Assembly: GCA_022496805.1 (NCBI GenBank)
Contig: CM040100.1
Span: forward strand, 19,249,009 to 19,313,008
Direction of reading: 5' to 3'
Source: Pohlia nutans
Lineage: Eukaryota > Streptophyta > Bryopsida > Bryales > Mniaceae
DNA length: 64,000 bases
In this document: piece after piece, positions 36,568 through 50,214 of the stretch
How the letters are laid out: each line of letters begins with the position of its first letter
Position numbering within the stretch: the stretch's first letter is position 1
The notes under the pieces: generated by a model
What the model saw: only the letters and a program-made list of their open reading frames with translations
What the model was told of the DNA's origin: nothing
The model's database searches: none
Made by a program: the position numbers and the translations under genes

Positions 36568-37698
36568 TGTTGCAGCAACATGCCTTGAATCATGTATAAT
36601 TATAGTACAAAGGATGCATCGTGAGTTTTTTGTGACTTTCTACTACAGTGTTTATGTACATTCAAGAACATGGAGTTCTATGTATGCCAGACATGATCTG
36701 TAGTTGTAGTTAGGGACTAGACTGTTCTTTAATTTGGCACTAGAGTTGATTCCGTTTTCACATGGAACTTCACTCGCCCTGCCATTGGACAATTTAGATG
36801 AAAGCAGCAAATATGCGAAAAAAATAGAAAATATGCGAAGAAAAATGTAAAAATCCTATCTCGCCAAGACCTTGTGTCGTAGGTTCAGTTCATGTTACCT
36901 TCTTCAGTGAAATAAACATCTTCTCTTCGCAATTGATTCTTTCAATTTGTGCCAAAAATAATAATAAAATAATAAAGTAAACACCCTTTCTGTTTCAAGG
37001 AAAAAACAAAAACAAAATTTGTAATTAAAAGCGGTTTATTCCCCTCGTCTCTAGTGTAACTCGATGTATTAGCAATCCCAAACACATCTTCCGAGCACCA
37101 CAAAATTCTGTAGAAAAATGAGGACATCTCATACTCCAGCATTCGTCTTCACAAAAATTTAAACCAACAGCAGTCTATGCAGGGGGCCCCCTTTCTTTGC
37201 ACATGTATTCCATTACCAGACTGTATACAAATGCAGTAGAATGTACAGAAGTCCCTTTAGGGGTTAACATCTACGATTACAACTACAACCATTCATGAGC
37301 AGGTTATGTCACAGCACTGATACTATGATAAGGGAAACAAACAATGCTCTTAAATGGCACTATTGACAGCACACGCAATACAAAAACACATCCATTTCTT
37401 CATTTCGTGCAAAAGCAACAGCCGCACCCAGTCCAACATGCAAACTTAAACAGCAGACACAATACTCAACTAAGAATCGTCATATTAGAAGTGTCGTACG
37501 TAATCATGCATTGCCTTACCCACCAAAAAAAGGTTTAGACAATTACACTGACAACTGATTGTAAAATGAATACGAGACTGTCATACATATGTTTATCAAT
37601 TCTATCCCTGGATATTGAAAATTTTGGTAAACCTTAAGTAGCGTGCACACAGCTCACAACCCAAATTCTAGTCCTGTAACATTAAAAGACCTTCTGGG
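36568..37698. other. Intergenic region
   Basis: No gene is supported. A TTAA-element right end (CCCTTTAGGGGTTAA) lies at 37253-37267 without a clear left partner. Confidence 0.4.
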
Positions 37699-37860
37699 CA
37701 CTACTAGAAATTGGGGGGCACAGCAACACTGCAAACGTTGCTTTTAGCACTAGGAGGGTAGAGCCCCCTTGCCAAAACAAACGTTGCTATAACATCTCTG
37801 TAAACGTTGTTGTAACGCAGCAACGTTTTGGAACATGCATTTGCAATATTTGTGGGGGGC
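37699..37860. mobile_element. CACTA-type element end
   Basis: It begins CACTACTAGAAATTGGGG. Several AACGTTGC / AAACGTTG motifs follow in both orientations (37733, 37779, 37803, 37821), like the subterminal repeats of CACTA elements. The opposite end was not found, so the length is a guess. Confidence 0.45.
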
Positions 37861-38113
37861 TCAGTTTTGCTTTCTGTGTAAATGTACAAGTCATATGGAA
37901 ATGTTTGTCAAAAATCTTCTCTTCCGCATAATTATGCTACATAATTACTGAAGTTTGTGAAGGCCGACGGACTAGGCCATTCCCTATAATATTACATAAA
38001 AGTATGCATTTGTACATAGTGTACAATTTGATAGTAGAGGCACTTTGCTCAAGTTACTATTACATGCATAAGAGGCACACCACCGGTTATGAAACCCACA
38101 CTTGCTTGCATAC

Positions 38114-40213
38114 CTACTCCGATGTTTCTGTGGCATCATCATCTAATTGTGAGCCGTTTGTAGAGGCTTCCTCACTCTCTCCTAAGGTGGTAGAAATAGA
38201 AGGCTCCTGCGATGGTAGGCTCATGGTCTTCTTTACCGATGTCGTCTTTGTTTTGGTCCTCATATCATCTAGAATGTTTTTGATGCATGGGATTTTACTT
38301 CTCAAAGCCACTTGATTCACTCTTTCCTCAAGGGCAGTCCAACTATTGCGCTTCCTATATGAGAGCTCCTCATCAGTGGCCTCTCGGTTGAAGGTCTCAA
38401 GCTACACGCACAAGCCAAGGGCAGAACTGAGTCAGTCAATAGTGTAAATTACCTAAGAATCCCCACTGCACAATCAGACTTATCACTTAAAACAAGCCAT
38501 TCACTTCGTCCAAGGCTTACATAAATTGTTTCCTTCGAGACCAATACCAATTCACTTTTGGACCAAAGCTTGGTAATACACATGACATTGATCCCAGTGA
38601 ACGCTGGGCATTGCCAGCCACTACCCACTTTAATTATTTAGCCAACAATCCCTACGTCCTAACGAATTCCTAACTGGCAATGCCCGCAACCATTAGCCTA
38701 ATACCCATTAACATACACATTCCTTTATGTGGCATGGTTTTCACATCCCATCATATTGACTGGCTCCCTTGGCCTGTCAAGAAAGTGAATTGATGCAAAT
38801 GCAAGACCTTAAACCAAAAGAAAATTCAAACAGCCCTACACTTGGACTTCCGCACTGCAGCCCCTACACACTTCACATCAAGGCATTCCCAACATGTTAG
38901 GCACCCATTATCAGATCCAAGGGAGGAAGAAATTCAAGTGAATAGTCTGCCTTTAGAGAAACCAGAGTACTATGGTGAAAAGTGATTGAGGAGACAAGTG
39001 AAGGCATCTAAACCAATCCGAGAATACTGCCTTCCTTATTCAAAGTCACAAATCCCACGGCAAAACCACAGTAGTCCTTTGTTACTCTACACATGTAAGG
39101 GCAGCCACTATTTCTGATCTTGAAGTCGTTAATTGCCCATTTTTCTATGACACCGTGGACCACTACTGTGCGCATTGTAACAATGCTGTGGACTAAGACG
39201 TTATTCAAATAACGTTCATATAATATGCAAATATTTGAACTCCTTCGAATGAATACAATGTAGAGGATAGCTACTCCTTTTAGAATCAAAAAGTTCTAAA
39301 CTTGGGTCATTACTTACCCATGTTGTTGACGTAATTTGATGTAGAGTTAGATCACAACAAATACATTTACTACTATAAAAGTAAAGACACCTACGGTATG
39401 ATAATTTGGATGAAATAATATTTATAAAATAGATTCCCACAAACACGTAACCCCGGTCTTTTCAACTTCCCTGCTAATCCATGGGTCCAGCATCTATCAA
39501 GCCAACACCCAGCACCTATCAAGTCAACACCCAGCACCTTCAAACTAACACCCAGCAATTCCATACCCACACCCCAGCACAAACCCGCTCCCCATAAAAT
39601 TCCTACCTTCTCCACTTTAAACAACCCCAGCCAGTATTACCACATCACATTCAGCACAAACATGAACACCACTGTAATTTAGCATATACCCTGACATAAA
39701 CAAAGACACGTGAAGGAACGCCAAAGATTCAATACAATTCCAACCACTTAAACAAATCCATGATAATTAGGATGGTATACTCACATATCGGTGTCCAATT
39801 CCCTTCAATCCGATTGGACCACACCGGTGACTGCATCCCACCTCCACCATGCGTGCATTTACAGCCGCTTTGCACAATTCGAACTTCTTCTTCTTACATT
39901 CGTCCTTTGTAGCTTCGTAGATCTTTTGCCACGACTCCCTGGAGCACCCACTAGGTCTTGGAACAGCTTTCCAATTCTTGTAGGTTTCAAATTATTTTTT
40001 TAACCTATTATTTTTTCTCTCCCGTAGATTACCACCTACTGCTGCCAAAATAGTCTTTGGCTCCCAGGGACCCGGATAGATTTTACGGAGCAATAATGTG
40101 AATCGAGCTTTCAACTCCGGGCTCTATCGGTTCTAGTTTAGGTGCCATCGAAATTCCTTAGACGCCTGGTCAAATGCGTAGTTCCTCATATGTTCTCCAA
40201 AAGCCAGGAGGGT
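38114..40213 (-). pseudogene. Decayed two-exon gene, possibly transposon-derived
   Basis: Exon A runs about 40213-39785 and exon B 38401-38114, both on minus. They join in phase across a GTGAGT donor and a GTGTAG acceptor. Exon A reads EHMRNYAFDQASKEFRWHLN, then TAG, two residues and a second TAG, then SPELKARFTLLLRKIYPGPW. Further on, a frameshift in an A-run comes before FETYKNWKAVPRPSG and SRESWQKIYEATKDECKKKK. Exon B (LETFNREATDEELSYRKRNS) ends in an acidic tail with a proper stop. Both stops fit CAG to TAG. The Lys- and Trp-rich helical segments recall DNA-binding proteins of plant DNA transposons, but I cannot name the family. The 1.4-kb intron includes a 22-bp minisatellite. Confidence 0.45.
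39487..39575. repeat. 22-bp minisatellite, about four units
   Basis: Units of the type CCAGCACCTATCAAGTCAACAC, with the later copies diverged. It lies in the intron of the decayed gene. Confidence 0.8.
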
Positions 40214-40559
40214 GAACTATATAGATATCGTTATATATAGTTCACTATAAATATACTAGATATTAACGTTAACTATACTATCCTATAATATGTTACTTAT
40301 ACATATCCTATAAAGTTAACTCTTTTATGAGAGGATATTATTGTGGACTATTTTGGATATGCCGCTAGTACTTTGTGGAGGAATAATAATATATATATTT
40401 TAGTTCGCAACATGGCAGTAGTTACCTGTTGGGCTCTGCTACTACTGACCATAGTGCCGCTTCGAACTATCGCTGGGAGACACTTACTTGGTAAGTATTC
40501 TGCAACAACCACAAACTAGTCACTCCAGTTTGAGCAAGCGACCTTAAAAATTGCGAGAA

Positions 40560-41610
40560 CTTTCGTGTATTTCAGATTGAAGCCCCGATGCCTCGATCAT
40601 GCAGTGTTGACAGTACGTTGGCATGTATTATATTAATATATGTATCTTTTGTTTCAGCTGGACCGCCTCGGAGCTCAATGCAGATGCAGACAGCGCAGGT
40701 TCCTGCTACACCTCGGCGAGGAGCTGGAGCGTTGGAAGGGTTGCTGGGAGATGGCACCGAGTTCCAAGTAATTAATTATTCAGATTCCCGATCTGTACAT
40801 AAAGTGTAACTGGGATTAATATATTAGTTATTCATCGTCCATGTTGTTACAGACTTAGTAAATTCTTTTCTGATAATTATGGTACCTGTGTAATTAATAT
40901 CCAGTCGACCGATCCTATACTGGACAGTTGCTTTGATCTTTGCATTCATGGACTGGAAATGGATGATCCAGCCTTCACATCTTTTGAATCATCAGTTTTC
41001 GTATGAATGAATTCGTGGAATCATCCAGAGCTTTTAGAGTAAAATGTTTCCCCTGGAAACATATGTTTCAAATGACCAATCAGTCTGGATGAGGCTCCCT
41101 GTATGTTGAACTATAGTTTGCTTCTTATGAAATATTATCTTTCAAATGGTAATTTGATGACCAATAGTTTTGTACTGCTATGAATGCATTACAACTTGGA
41201 AAATTTATGATTTCAACTATTAACGGTTAATTCTAGCTTTAAAATCATTAGAAGTTTTTAGAACCACAATTTATAATTATTTTGAAAGTTGCGTGTTTTA
41301 CATGGTCATGTGCATGTTACAGCATATGTGATTGGCAAGATAGAAGCCCGCCACCTGACAGGAAGATGATCCCGGCGCTGTCGAATAGTTTCAAGCAATA
41401 GAAGAAGAACTTGGACTCCATATACGGGCACCAACGATTGCTGGTGGGGTCGTCACCTCCAACATGCCAAGGCAAGTGTGGGTCCTGTTACCCATGTAGC
41501 CCCATCCATATCTCCATTGGCAGTCCGCATGGGGCTTTGACCCAGCAGGAATACTATCCCGAGGTCTGGCGTTGCATGTGTGGCAGCCGCTACTTCATGC
41601 CGTAATCCAT
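40560..41610 (+). pseudogene. Possible gene remnant, unrecognised
   Basis: GC-rich pieces (40572-40770 and 41330-41605) with splice-like borders: an acceptor TTTGTTTCAG at about 40658 and a donor after GAGTTCCAA at about 40767. The second piece is open in one frame (FQAIEEELGLHIRAPTIAGG) but is broken by TAG codons. I do not recognise a family. It could equally be non-coding. Confidence 0.2.
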
Positions 41611-44600
41611 TAATATATATAATCATGTTGTTGTATTTGTCACATGGAATATAATCATATTTATATCCTATAGGCATAACAAAGCGATATATCGAAAACC
41701 CTAGCATGATGCAACTTCCACATAGTATTATTAATCTCAGTGCAAATTCGCTGTATAGATGGGAAGAGAGACGCAAAATGGATCCGGAGAGAGACAGACA
41801 TGTCACATTGAGTCAACAATAGCTAGATTATATTCAAAACTTACCATAGCTCATGGACGTTGACAGAACATGCTTGTGAGAACAGTAATTGTGATAGTTA
41901 GACTAATTAATAAGTCTCTGAGAGGAATAGAGAGATGTGGTGGAATATAGTACAATCACTATAGAATATCCAAAATAGTCCATAATAAATGTTATGGACA
42001 AGAAATGGTGTAAAAAGATACATAATTACCTTCTTAGAACATGGATTGCGCACCCACTCATTTTTGGCATATTTTGGATGAATTTTTTTACCAAAACATG
42101 TGTGCATTTTGGTACGTCAAATTTGTAAGATATACCAATGTTGCTATAATTTTCTATTATAAGTTGCCACTATGATTAGCAAGTGTGACAATGATTAATA
42201 GCTTGGGAATTTGTGTTTGAACACGTGGCAATATTTGACATCTGACATTGGTTTAGGTGGGATACATTTTTTGTGGGTGGAGGAGGAATATATATATATA
42301 ATTTTGAAAAAAAAACCTTGAAATTTTCATTGCAAAACAAAATCGTACAACTTCCGGGCTCCAACAGGTAACGTTTGTATTAGCTATGAGACTGTTTGTA
42401 TGCGTAACAATAGTGCTACAAAAGCATAGTGAATGTTCAAGAATATCAGTTTAAAGATCTAATTAAAGAGGCCGTTTGAGTGTATGTTGGTTGTTTGAAC
42501 ATAAACTCTACCAAACACGAACTCAACTTATATTTCAATACTTAATATACCAAGAGTGGAATGGACTATTGGTTGATGTTGTAAAGTTTAAAAATCATTA
42601 TTCTTGAATAAAATAAATCTAAATTGTAACATTTATTTATGAGGTTTTGCATGATGTGAATACTAAATGGGTTATATGTGCATAGGCTTTCATTTAGTTG
42701 CAATGTCATTTAATCTCCAAAAATCCTAGCATTCAAAATATTGCATTTGCCTTTGTTAGATTCAATTGTGGTCTTTAAACGAGTTTTCAATAACCCATTT
42801 TTTAGTTTTTGATTTTTAACTCTTAGGAGTCCCTAGTTTGTTTGGGTTTAAAAACATCATTGTTTTTGAAGTCCTGTAGGTCTAAATATGAGTGAGTTAT
42901 AGACATCTCAACTGTATCTTGCAATGTACATATTGTGAATGACATTAATCAAATTTGAAATCATTTGGCCACATAGATTGCAAGATCATAACGTTTTAGT
43001 GTTGACAAAGGATGCTTACATTTTCCTTAAGACACATTAGTGAGAGTTGAAATTATATTTCTAAACCTACTCAAATGAAAAATAAATAAATAAACTATAA
43101 TAAAAGTGATTTAGAAAAATCAGATAAACACACCGGTATAAATAAATTCCTAAGTATTTTTGATGTGTCCAAAAATGGCTTTGAAATGTCAAAAAGTAGA
43201 CCAAAAAATGACCCAATTTTGAAAAGAAAATTTGTTCAAATCAACCTCATGCCCTAAAATGATTCCCAAACATTTAAGACAACTTGGGTTCACATGAAAG
43301 TTTTTACCATAATAACTAGACTTCAAAGGGAATCTAACCCAACACTTCTTTTTTAAACTTAAAACAGATTTGGGCTAAAACTTTGATACATTCTAAAAAT
43401 TTATGCCCAATTTTACTTTGATACAAGTCTTTGAAGCTGCAATTTTCCAGAAATTTCTAAAATATGGACCTCGGCCTCGGCCCCACTAGGGATTAACAAA
43501 TACAATATAGGTTTCTATGTTCATTTTTTATTCCATTTAGAAATTTTGAAAAACCCCAAGATTTAGTAGACGGTTGTAATTGCAAGCTTTATACATCAAA
43601 TTCTAAAATACACATGATTGTGGGATTTTCTTTTGATTTATTCTTTATTAAGATGTTTAAATTTAAGTTAAAAAAAATAGGATCTTTTTTTGACCGTCGT
43701 ATTTGCTAAAATTTTCAAATTATATTCATGTATTTTGTAATTGTTATATTTTTTTTACACGTTATACTTTAAGAAATTATAATGATTTTATTTCTCCACT
43801 AAAAGAAATCAACACACATAATTAAATACAAAACTATTGAAAAAAAATATCAAAGTTTAATGTGTGAATCAAGAATCATTTAAATATTTTTGTAGCAATT
43901 GGACACATTTAATTTGCAAGTTTGATTAGTATGTTAATGAAAAATAAAAACCCCCCATTTCATTATATACATAGACATTTTTTTATAAAATTTCATATTC
44001 AATAAGGCGATAAGATTATGAACATTTGGTCCAAAAAGTAATATTGATTGAAATAGTTTCATTTTAACATGAATTTCAGTGTCTCGATTTTTCCCAAAAA
44101 AATTTTAAAAATTAAATCAAAAGAAAAAGGAAATGAAATTGGCTCCCACAAATGAGGAAAAACCTTGTTTTGGAGAACCCTCTTAAATCTTGAAATGGGT
44201 GTCATCTCTTTTAATATTATGTATCTTGTGGATAGACATGAGCAAACCTAAAAATAAATCTCTTGGTTCTTTGTACCTAAGACTACGACCCTAGAAATGG
44301 GGCCACTTATGATTGAGCACAAGCAATATTCCTTGTGCATGAGTAGAGAAAGGCAGTTGGGATGAATTGCTTTGGAGAGTGTGCCACAAGGGCCCATTGA
44401 GGCCTATTTCAAGCATATACGGTACCATAGTTGTTGATTTCGTATAACTTTTATGTTTTCATTTCTCAAGGATGATTGATAGCCCACTGAATATGATAGT
44501 CTGGGATGATATGTGCTCTAATGCCGGTTGCATCTGATGCCAACAAAAGTGAGTGCTACCCTGAATAGGGGTTTTTAAGGGGACCCATACCAATTTAATT

Positions 44601-44740
44601 ATTTTTGAATCAAACGAATGTTTATTCCGTTGATAGAAGAACAAGAGGTTCAGTTAGTTGCGGTGACTTTGCTTTAGTATTTATCCTAGATTTATTTTTA
44701 TGGCTTGTTTGTATTGTTCAGCCATGTAACTCTTTAACCC
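41611..44740. other. AT-rich intergenic region
   Basis: No gene, RNA or bounded element is supported over about 3.1 kb. The longest frames are short and low in information. Confidence 0.4.
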
Positions 44741-45686
44741 TTAACCCCTAAATTTCCTTGTGTTTTTGGGAGCTTGAAACCTCAAAACTGCGATTTTCTA
44801 CCTCTATGTACTCCCGGGGATGTGAACCAAGTTTTTTTACTTCTTTTAGAATTCCAACCGTAAGATCTTGTACCTAAGCCTATTCATAGCTACTGTTTCA
44901 AAAATTGACCGTTGGATGTTTATCATTTGCAAGATCATAACATCCAAAGTTTGTGCAAAAGTTTTTCGGGGCATTGCTTGGGAGGCATTGTCTCCATAGT
45001 GCAAAGGGGGACTTGAAGATTGTTACTCCGAACATTTTGCTCATATTTTTTTCCATGTAGATAACTAAGTTGGGTACGCTCATGCAAAATTTTAGAGACT
45101 CATTACGCGTTCCAAACCTTCATCCAAATTAATTTCCGGAAGTAGGTATAAAAATGGCAATTTGGTGAAACATGCATCACATTAATTGTATTTGATTTTT
45201 GGAAAAAATGAACGGTGATTAGGTACCTCTATGATTTTATAGATTTTAGGCGAAATTATTTTTAAAAAATTTCAAAATCTCAAATTTTGACAAATTTCGA
45301 AAGAAATGGATGTGAAATTACAAAAAACCTTGGAGGTTGCTGTTCTTTATTTTGGAGGCTGCCCTTGTCAAGCCAAGAATATAATCAACATGGGTCACTT
45401 CAAATTCTGAGCCTAAATGTGGTGAAGAGCATGTCTCCAAAAGAAATTTTGAAAAAATGATTATAATAAAAAGTTTTTTTCTGCCCCAGTTGGGCTTGAA
45501 ACCAAAAATTTCAATAAAAAAATTATAAAATCCGAATTTGACTTTGTAATTTTTACCCCACACACCTTGTATGTATGACCACGCCCACGCCAAATTATAG
45601 TCTAAAGTTCTTAATTTAGACCTTCCATCTAAGCTGCCCGAAACAGCAAAAAGCCATTTTGGCTTTTAAGGGCCTTTAGGGGTTAA
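44741..45686. mobile_element. TTAA-flanked element, 946 bp
   Basis: TTAACCCCTAAATTTCC at the left and CCTTTAGGGGTTAA at the right. It shares interior blocks with 26223-26976 (CCGTAAGATCT, TTTGCAAGATCATAA). Non-coding. Confidence 0.65.
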
Positions 45687-46069
45687 AGGTCCAGATTGGC
45701 CATTCCGGCCAATGTACACGACCGTATTTCATTGTATTTGGAATGGTTCTACACCTCCTATGAGTATTGTATCAAAAGTAAAATTAAAATTCATGTCTAC
45801 ATGGTCTTAAAAGCTATTGGGATCTCAATTTAGAACTTTCTACTCATAACAAATGTTAAATATACGGCAACGTATCTACTATTCCCTAAATCCTTCAAGG
45901 ATTAAAAACGATGTGTTTATGTAGTCTCTCCCTTGGTGGGATAGAGACAACAAACACTATAGAATCAGAAGGTAAACCCCATCGGCAGTAAAGACCCATA
46001 CATATTTATCGACATGTCACACTATATAAATATTCATCATTACTGTAAAAGAATACGGTAATTTCATTT

Positions 46070-46194
46070 CACTACAGTAGTAGAGAAGGTGGCGCTCCCC
46101 AGAGACATGCCCAGGTAAAATCATTGTGTATGCGTGGAATTGGGCACTACTTACTTGGGCATCTCCCTTGGCAATGCCACCTTTTCTACTAGTG
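46070..46194. mobile_element. Short CACTA-type MITE
   Basis: 125 bp, with ends CACTACAGTAGTAGAGAAGG and the inverse of CACTAGTAGAAAAGGTGGC, flanked by TTT on both sides (46067-46069 and 46195-46197). The inner sequence pairs further, so the whole element can fold back. Confidence 0.75.
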
Positions 46195-46936
46195 TTTTTA
46201 TTTTTTTGACACAAATAGTTAGACAATTTCAATTTAATTTTTTTTTTCCACATTGTCTTTTTTTTTGCCACGAGGTAATTTTACAGGGTAACTCCGTTTA
46301 ATTTTTTGTCCCCTTAAAACCCCTATTTAATGTAGATTTAAGTAGCCTCAAAAAAATATTGGAGGATTTTGCCAAATTCTTACATAACATTCAATAACTT
46401 GTAGTAGCGCCTTGCCATACAGTAGATGGTATAGCATATTCCACAACCAACAAGACCAAATAAATAGTTTACAAGACATGTGAAGTCCGAAGATGATGCA
46501 TGAAAGAAAGGCATTAAGTACGAAGGCTATTGAATGTTATGTATCTGATTTTGGGAGTGCCTACCTTTATACTAGAAAACGGTGAATGAAATTGCAAGTC
46601 TTCTAAAATTTTACTAAAATCGTCAGTTTTTGGATGAAAGTTCTTTATAATAGATAATTTTATGGATGAATATACATAGATTTTATCCATTCTATAGTGA
46701 TTCTATCCATTTTTTTCCTTACATATCTACATTCTAAGGTGTGTTGCTCTATCAAAGGAAACAAAAATAAAAATTGGCTCATCTAAAGTTCAGTGTTTGA
46801 TTTTGAAGATTATGATGTGGAATGACCCATAACCACTATTTTGGATAGAATCACTATAGAATATTATTCCTATCACATCTCTCTATTGTTATAGGATATG
46901 TATTAAACCAACCTGGATTCTCAAAAAAATAAAATG

Positions 46937-47250
46937 TTTGACAATTCTGGCTAGTGACAGGGCGTGATGGCCTCGCAACTCATTCAAATGGCATCACTCC
47001 TCACATCCTCGTGGACAAGGACCCCTCCACGGTCCTCCCCTATCAACCAAAAACCAAACTGGATCTTAAAAATTTGAAAAAATGTTTGACAACTCAGGCT
47101 AGTGCGGGGCGTGATGGCCTCGCCACTTACCCTGTTGGCACCACCTCTCTCATTCTCGTGGACGAGGAGCCATCTACGGTCCTCCCCCATCAACCAAAAA
47201 CCAAACCGGATTTTGAAAATTTTCAAAAAAGTTTGACAACTCACGGCTCT
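46937..47250. repeat. Tandem repeat, about 147-bp unit, two copies plus part
   Basis: Units starting TTTGACAA occur at 46937, 47085 and 47232. The first two are similar over their whole length (GGGCGTGATGGCCTCG, ACGGTCCTCCCC, CATCAACCAAAAACCAAAC). GC-rich, open on both strands; a minus frame gives the repeated motif FGFWLxGEDR. Confidence 0.8.
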
Positions 47251-47291
47251 AGGGCTTGCGACGGGGTTTGAAGGCCTTGGAGATCTCATAC

Positions 47292-47738
47292 CTAATTGGG
47301 AGATTCTCGGTTCTTTGTTGGGTCGACTTCTTTCTGCTCGACTCCATTGTCTCCGTCCTCGTTCGTGCCATCGCCATCGCTCCCAATTTGTTGGCGATCT
47401 TCCTGGGCCTCTTCGGACTCATCCTCGCGCTGGGTTTCGTCCTCCGCCTCCCTAGGCTTGTCCTCGCACTGCGCCTCGTCTTCCGCCGCCCCGTACTCGC
47501 CCTCCCCATCAATCTCCTCGTCATTGTCCTCGCCGCCAGTGGATTCACTGTTGCCAGTGCTCTGCTGGGCATCTACCTCCATCTCGTGCGACTCGTCCTC
47601 CCCACCAAGATTGACCGACGGTCCCTGAAGCACAAGCGGTCTCGGCATTTCGCGATCCATCCCAGCTGCCTCGACTGACGCGTGTCGCACATGCCTCTCC
47701 ATCACGCAGGATTCAAAATCACAATGGCAGGGAGACAA
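47292..47738 (-). CDS. Hypothetical acidic ORF
   Basis: A 148-codon ATG frame on minus in a GC-rich island. The protein is very rich in Glu and Asp (for example GGEDNDEEIDGEGEYGAAED) and has no domain I know. Downstream on the same strand, in another frame, lie the FGFWLxGEDR repeats (to 46984), so a frameshifted longer gene is possible. It may be a gag-like or transposon-derived piece, or not a gene; composition bias alone can keep such a frame open. Confidence 0.3.
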   Translation of the reverse strand: MSPCHCDFESCVMERHVRHASVEAAGMDREMPRPLVLQGPSVNLGGEDESHEMEVDAQQSTGNSESTGGEDNDEEIDGEGEYGAAEDEAQCEDKPREAEDETQREDESEEAQEDRQQIGSDGDGTNEDGDNGVEQKEVDPTKNRESPN

Positions 47739-47804
47739 AGGCTAACCAGAAATCTTGCATTAGGTCAAAAGGACCCTTAATAACCGGCGACTATACCCCA
47801 AGGC

Positions 47805-48240
47805 CGCGAGTGCATACAAAGCTACTATATTTTATTTTCTTGGTATCATGCTTACTTATTTTTGAATTAATTGTTTCATGATGCTTTTGTTTTTTGAGTT
47901 TTTTTTCGTGCAATTGAATTTTTTTTGGGATTTTTTTCAGAAATGAAATAATGTCCAATTTCAGAGGTGGGATGTGAAACACATTTTTCATAAAACCTAA
48001 CTATGGAGGTTATGTAAAAAAGGCTCTAATTATCTATAGTGGGTAAAAAACAAAAAGGTTGTTAAGTAAAGCCCAAAGTCTTGAAATAAACTTAACAATT
48101 GCTAAAATTGAAGTATTAGCATAAACCCTAATTTAAATGGTGATTTTCTTGATTAATTGAAAGTTGAGAGGTGCACATTACACCACTAGTGCATGAGTTG
48201 TACGGCTCTTAGCTGTACTAGTTGCACCCGAGTTAAGTTT
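47805..48240. mobile_element. Family R, truncated right part
   Basis: It follows the 4556-5325 element from CATACAAAG through GCTAGTGCA-type sequence (CACTAGTGCATGAG) and stops before the terminal inverted repeat. Confidence 0.6.
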
Positions 48241-49726
48241 GATGAGGATTTCCCCTAGACCTTTAGTTTATCGTAGTGGTATTCCGCATGATCATAATTG
48301 AAATGATCCACAAAAAATGGTCAACCTAGGGAATGTGAAGTCTTTACATTTGACATAATGATTTTTGAATAAAATCAAGTAAAGGGCGTTTTCATGGTAC
48401 GGGTGACTAAAAGGCCTCAAAATCAAATAGTACTTTCTGAAGTAGCGCATGTAGTGAATGTAGTGGTAAAAATGTCTTCAATTAGAATAATATGTTCAAC
48501 TACAACTTTCTTCTTATCTAATTATGATGTCCATCAAATTTATTTTCCAAAATTGTGCATCTTTGATGCATTAAATTTGATTTGTAATAACAATGTAAAA
48601 AACTGGTTTGCCGCAAAAATGATGATTTAATGGTATTTACTCTTCCCACTCTATTTTTGAAATAAAAATTTCATCTTTCCCTAAATCACCATATGTACAT
48701 GTGTTTATAAGAAACAAGCCCTTTATATGAGTTTCATGATCGTGCACATTTTCCCATACTTAGGTTTTCAAGGCTTATTACATACAATGGAATGAAATAA
48801 TTCATCTAATTTTAGAAAATAACTTTGTAACTATTCAACATCTAATCACATTAGACCACCTAAAAATTTGAATAACGGTTATATACGGTCCATTTTACAC
48901 TACGTTTAGTTGAAACACTACATTGTATTTTCTACTAATACGGTCGTAGCAGAGCACTAACCCAAAAATAAACCCAATCAAAAATATCATTGTGTGGATA
49001 TCCTTTATATCCCTAAACCTTAAAAATCTAGTACACCCATCATTTAAGAAAAATTAACTAGAATTTTTCAAAGTCCATTTTCTTAGAAAATCCATCACTT
49101 CAAATTACTTTTTTCACTCACCCGTACCATGAGAACGCCTAAAAGTTTTGTTTTAAAATTTTAAAATCAATTTTAACCTATAAAAAATTGGCCATATTCT
49201 AGTGCAATGTGAATTAAAATAGGTAATCTAAATTAGATAACAAATATTGAGTAGCAATTTTTTGTGAGATTTGAAAATTCATCATGAGATCTTGAACTTA
49301 CCTTTGATGTCAAAAAAATCTTATCCCATTATTCATAAAGATTAAAAATCGTGAGAAATAACATGGAAATGTTATATTAAATGTATTATATATAAACAAA
49401 ATATTGTGACAATTATGGTATCTGGTTTATCCATGATACATTGAACTAGACATTTCTATATTATTTCTAATGACAAGTGAATATTATATCACTAGCTTGA
49501 TTGTGATGGGTATTAGCTTGAAATTAGTAGAAGGTGAATCCTTTTATGGAACCAATTATGGAAATAATACAAATTTCAATACATAGGAATTCCTTGTGAA
49601 ACTGCCATCTTATTACATCTAATCTTGCTATCTAGTAATATTTTTTATATATATATTTTTTTTTAGCGAAACATAATGTATCCAATTATTTTGAAAAATT
49701 TTAACCTCTCAAAATTGAGTTAACGT
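48241..49726. other. AT-rich intergenic region
   Basis: Nothing supportable was seen; open frames are short. Confidence 0.4.
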
Positions 49727-50214
49727 TTTAACGTCTCGATTCAACACTGTTTTCAAAGATTCGTTATAAAATGTTCGATGAAAAATAAAAATGGAATTGA
49801 TGTACAAAGCAGAGTTGTAAATGTCAATGTGAAGATAACACCTGTACAGTTGGATTCATCATATTTATTATTAATACTTTTTGATTAATTTTGCAAGGTT
49901 TTTTCTTGAAATTTAATTTAAAATCCAAAATTAACACCAAAAAAATTAATATATTTTTATGAAATTGGAATAACATGCACTACAAGATGGTTTCCATTAT
50001 TTGATTCTACTTATTATGGTAAATCATGTTTAAAGTCTCACTTTTTGAACTAAGAATGAAACTTGACATAAACCACTTTTGTTATTTTTCAAAATTCACA
50101 TTATCTTATTTTGAAAATCCATACCGTACAAATGGTAGTCAACTAGCACAAGAATCAAGAGAATTTTGGATGGATGAAAAACACGTCAGTAATCATCCAG
50201 CGTCAAAGGGTTAA
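49727..50214. mobile_element. TTAA element, family F copy 1
   Basis: It ends GCGTCAAAGGGTTAA and starts near TTTAACGTCTCGATTC. It aligns along its length with 53099-53580 (blocks such as TACAGTTGGATTCATCATAT and ATACCGTACAAATGGTAGTC). Confidence 0.6.

Noticed and set aside
47256..47678. Plus-strand hydrophobic frame opposite the acidic ORF
   Set aside because: It is the complement of a GAG/GAC-rich sequence, which automatically reads as Leu/Val/Ile; no membrane protein family is recognisable.
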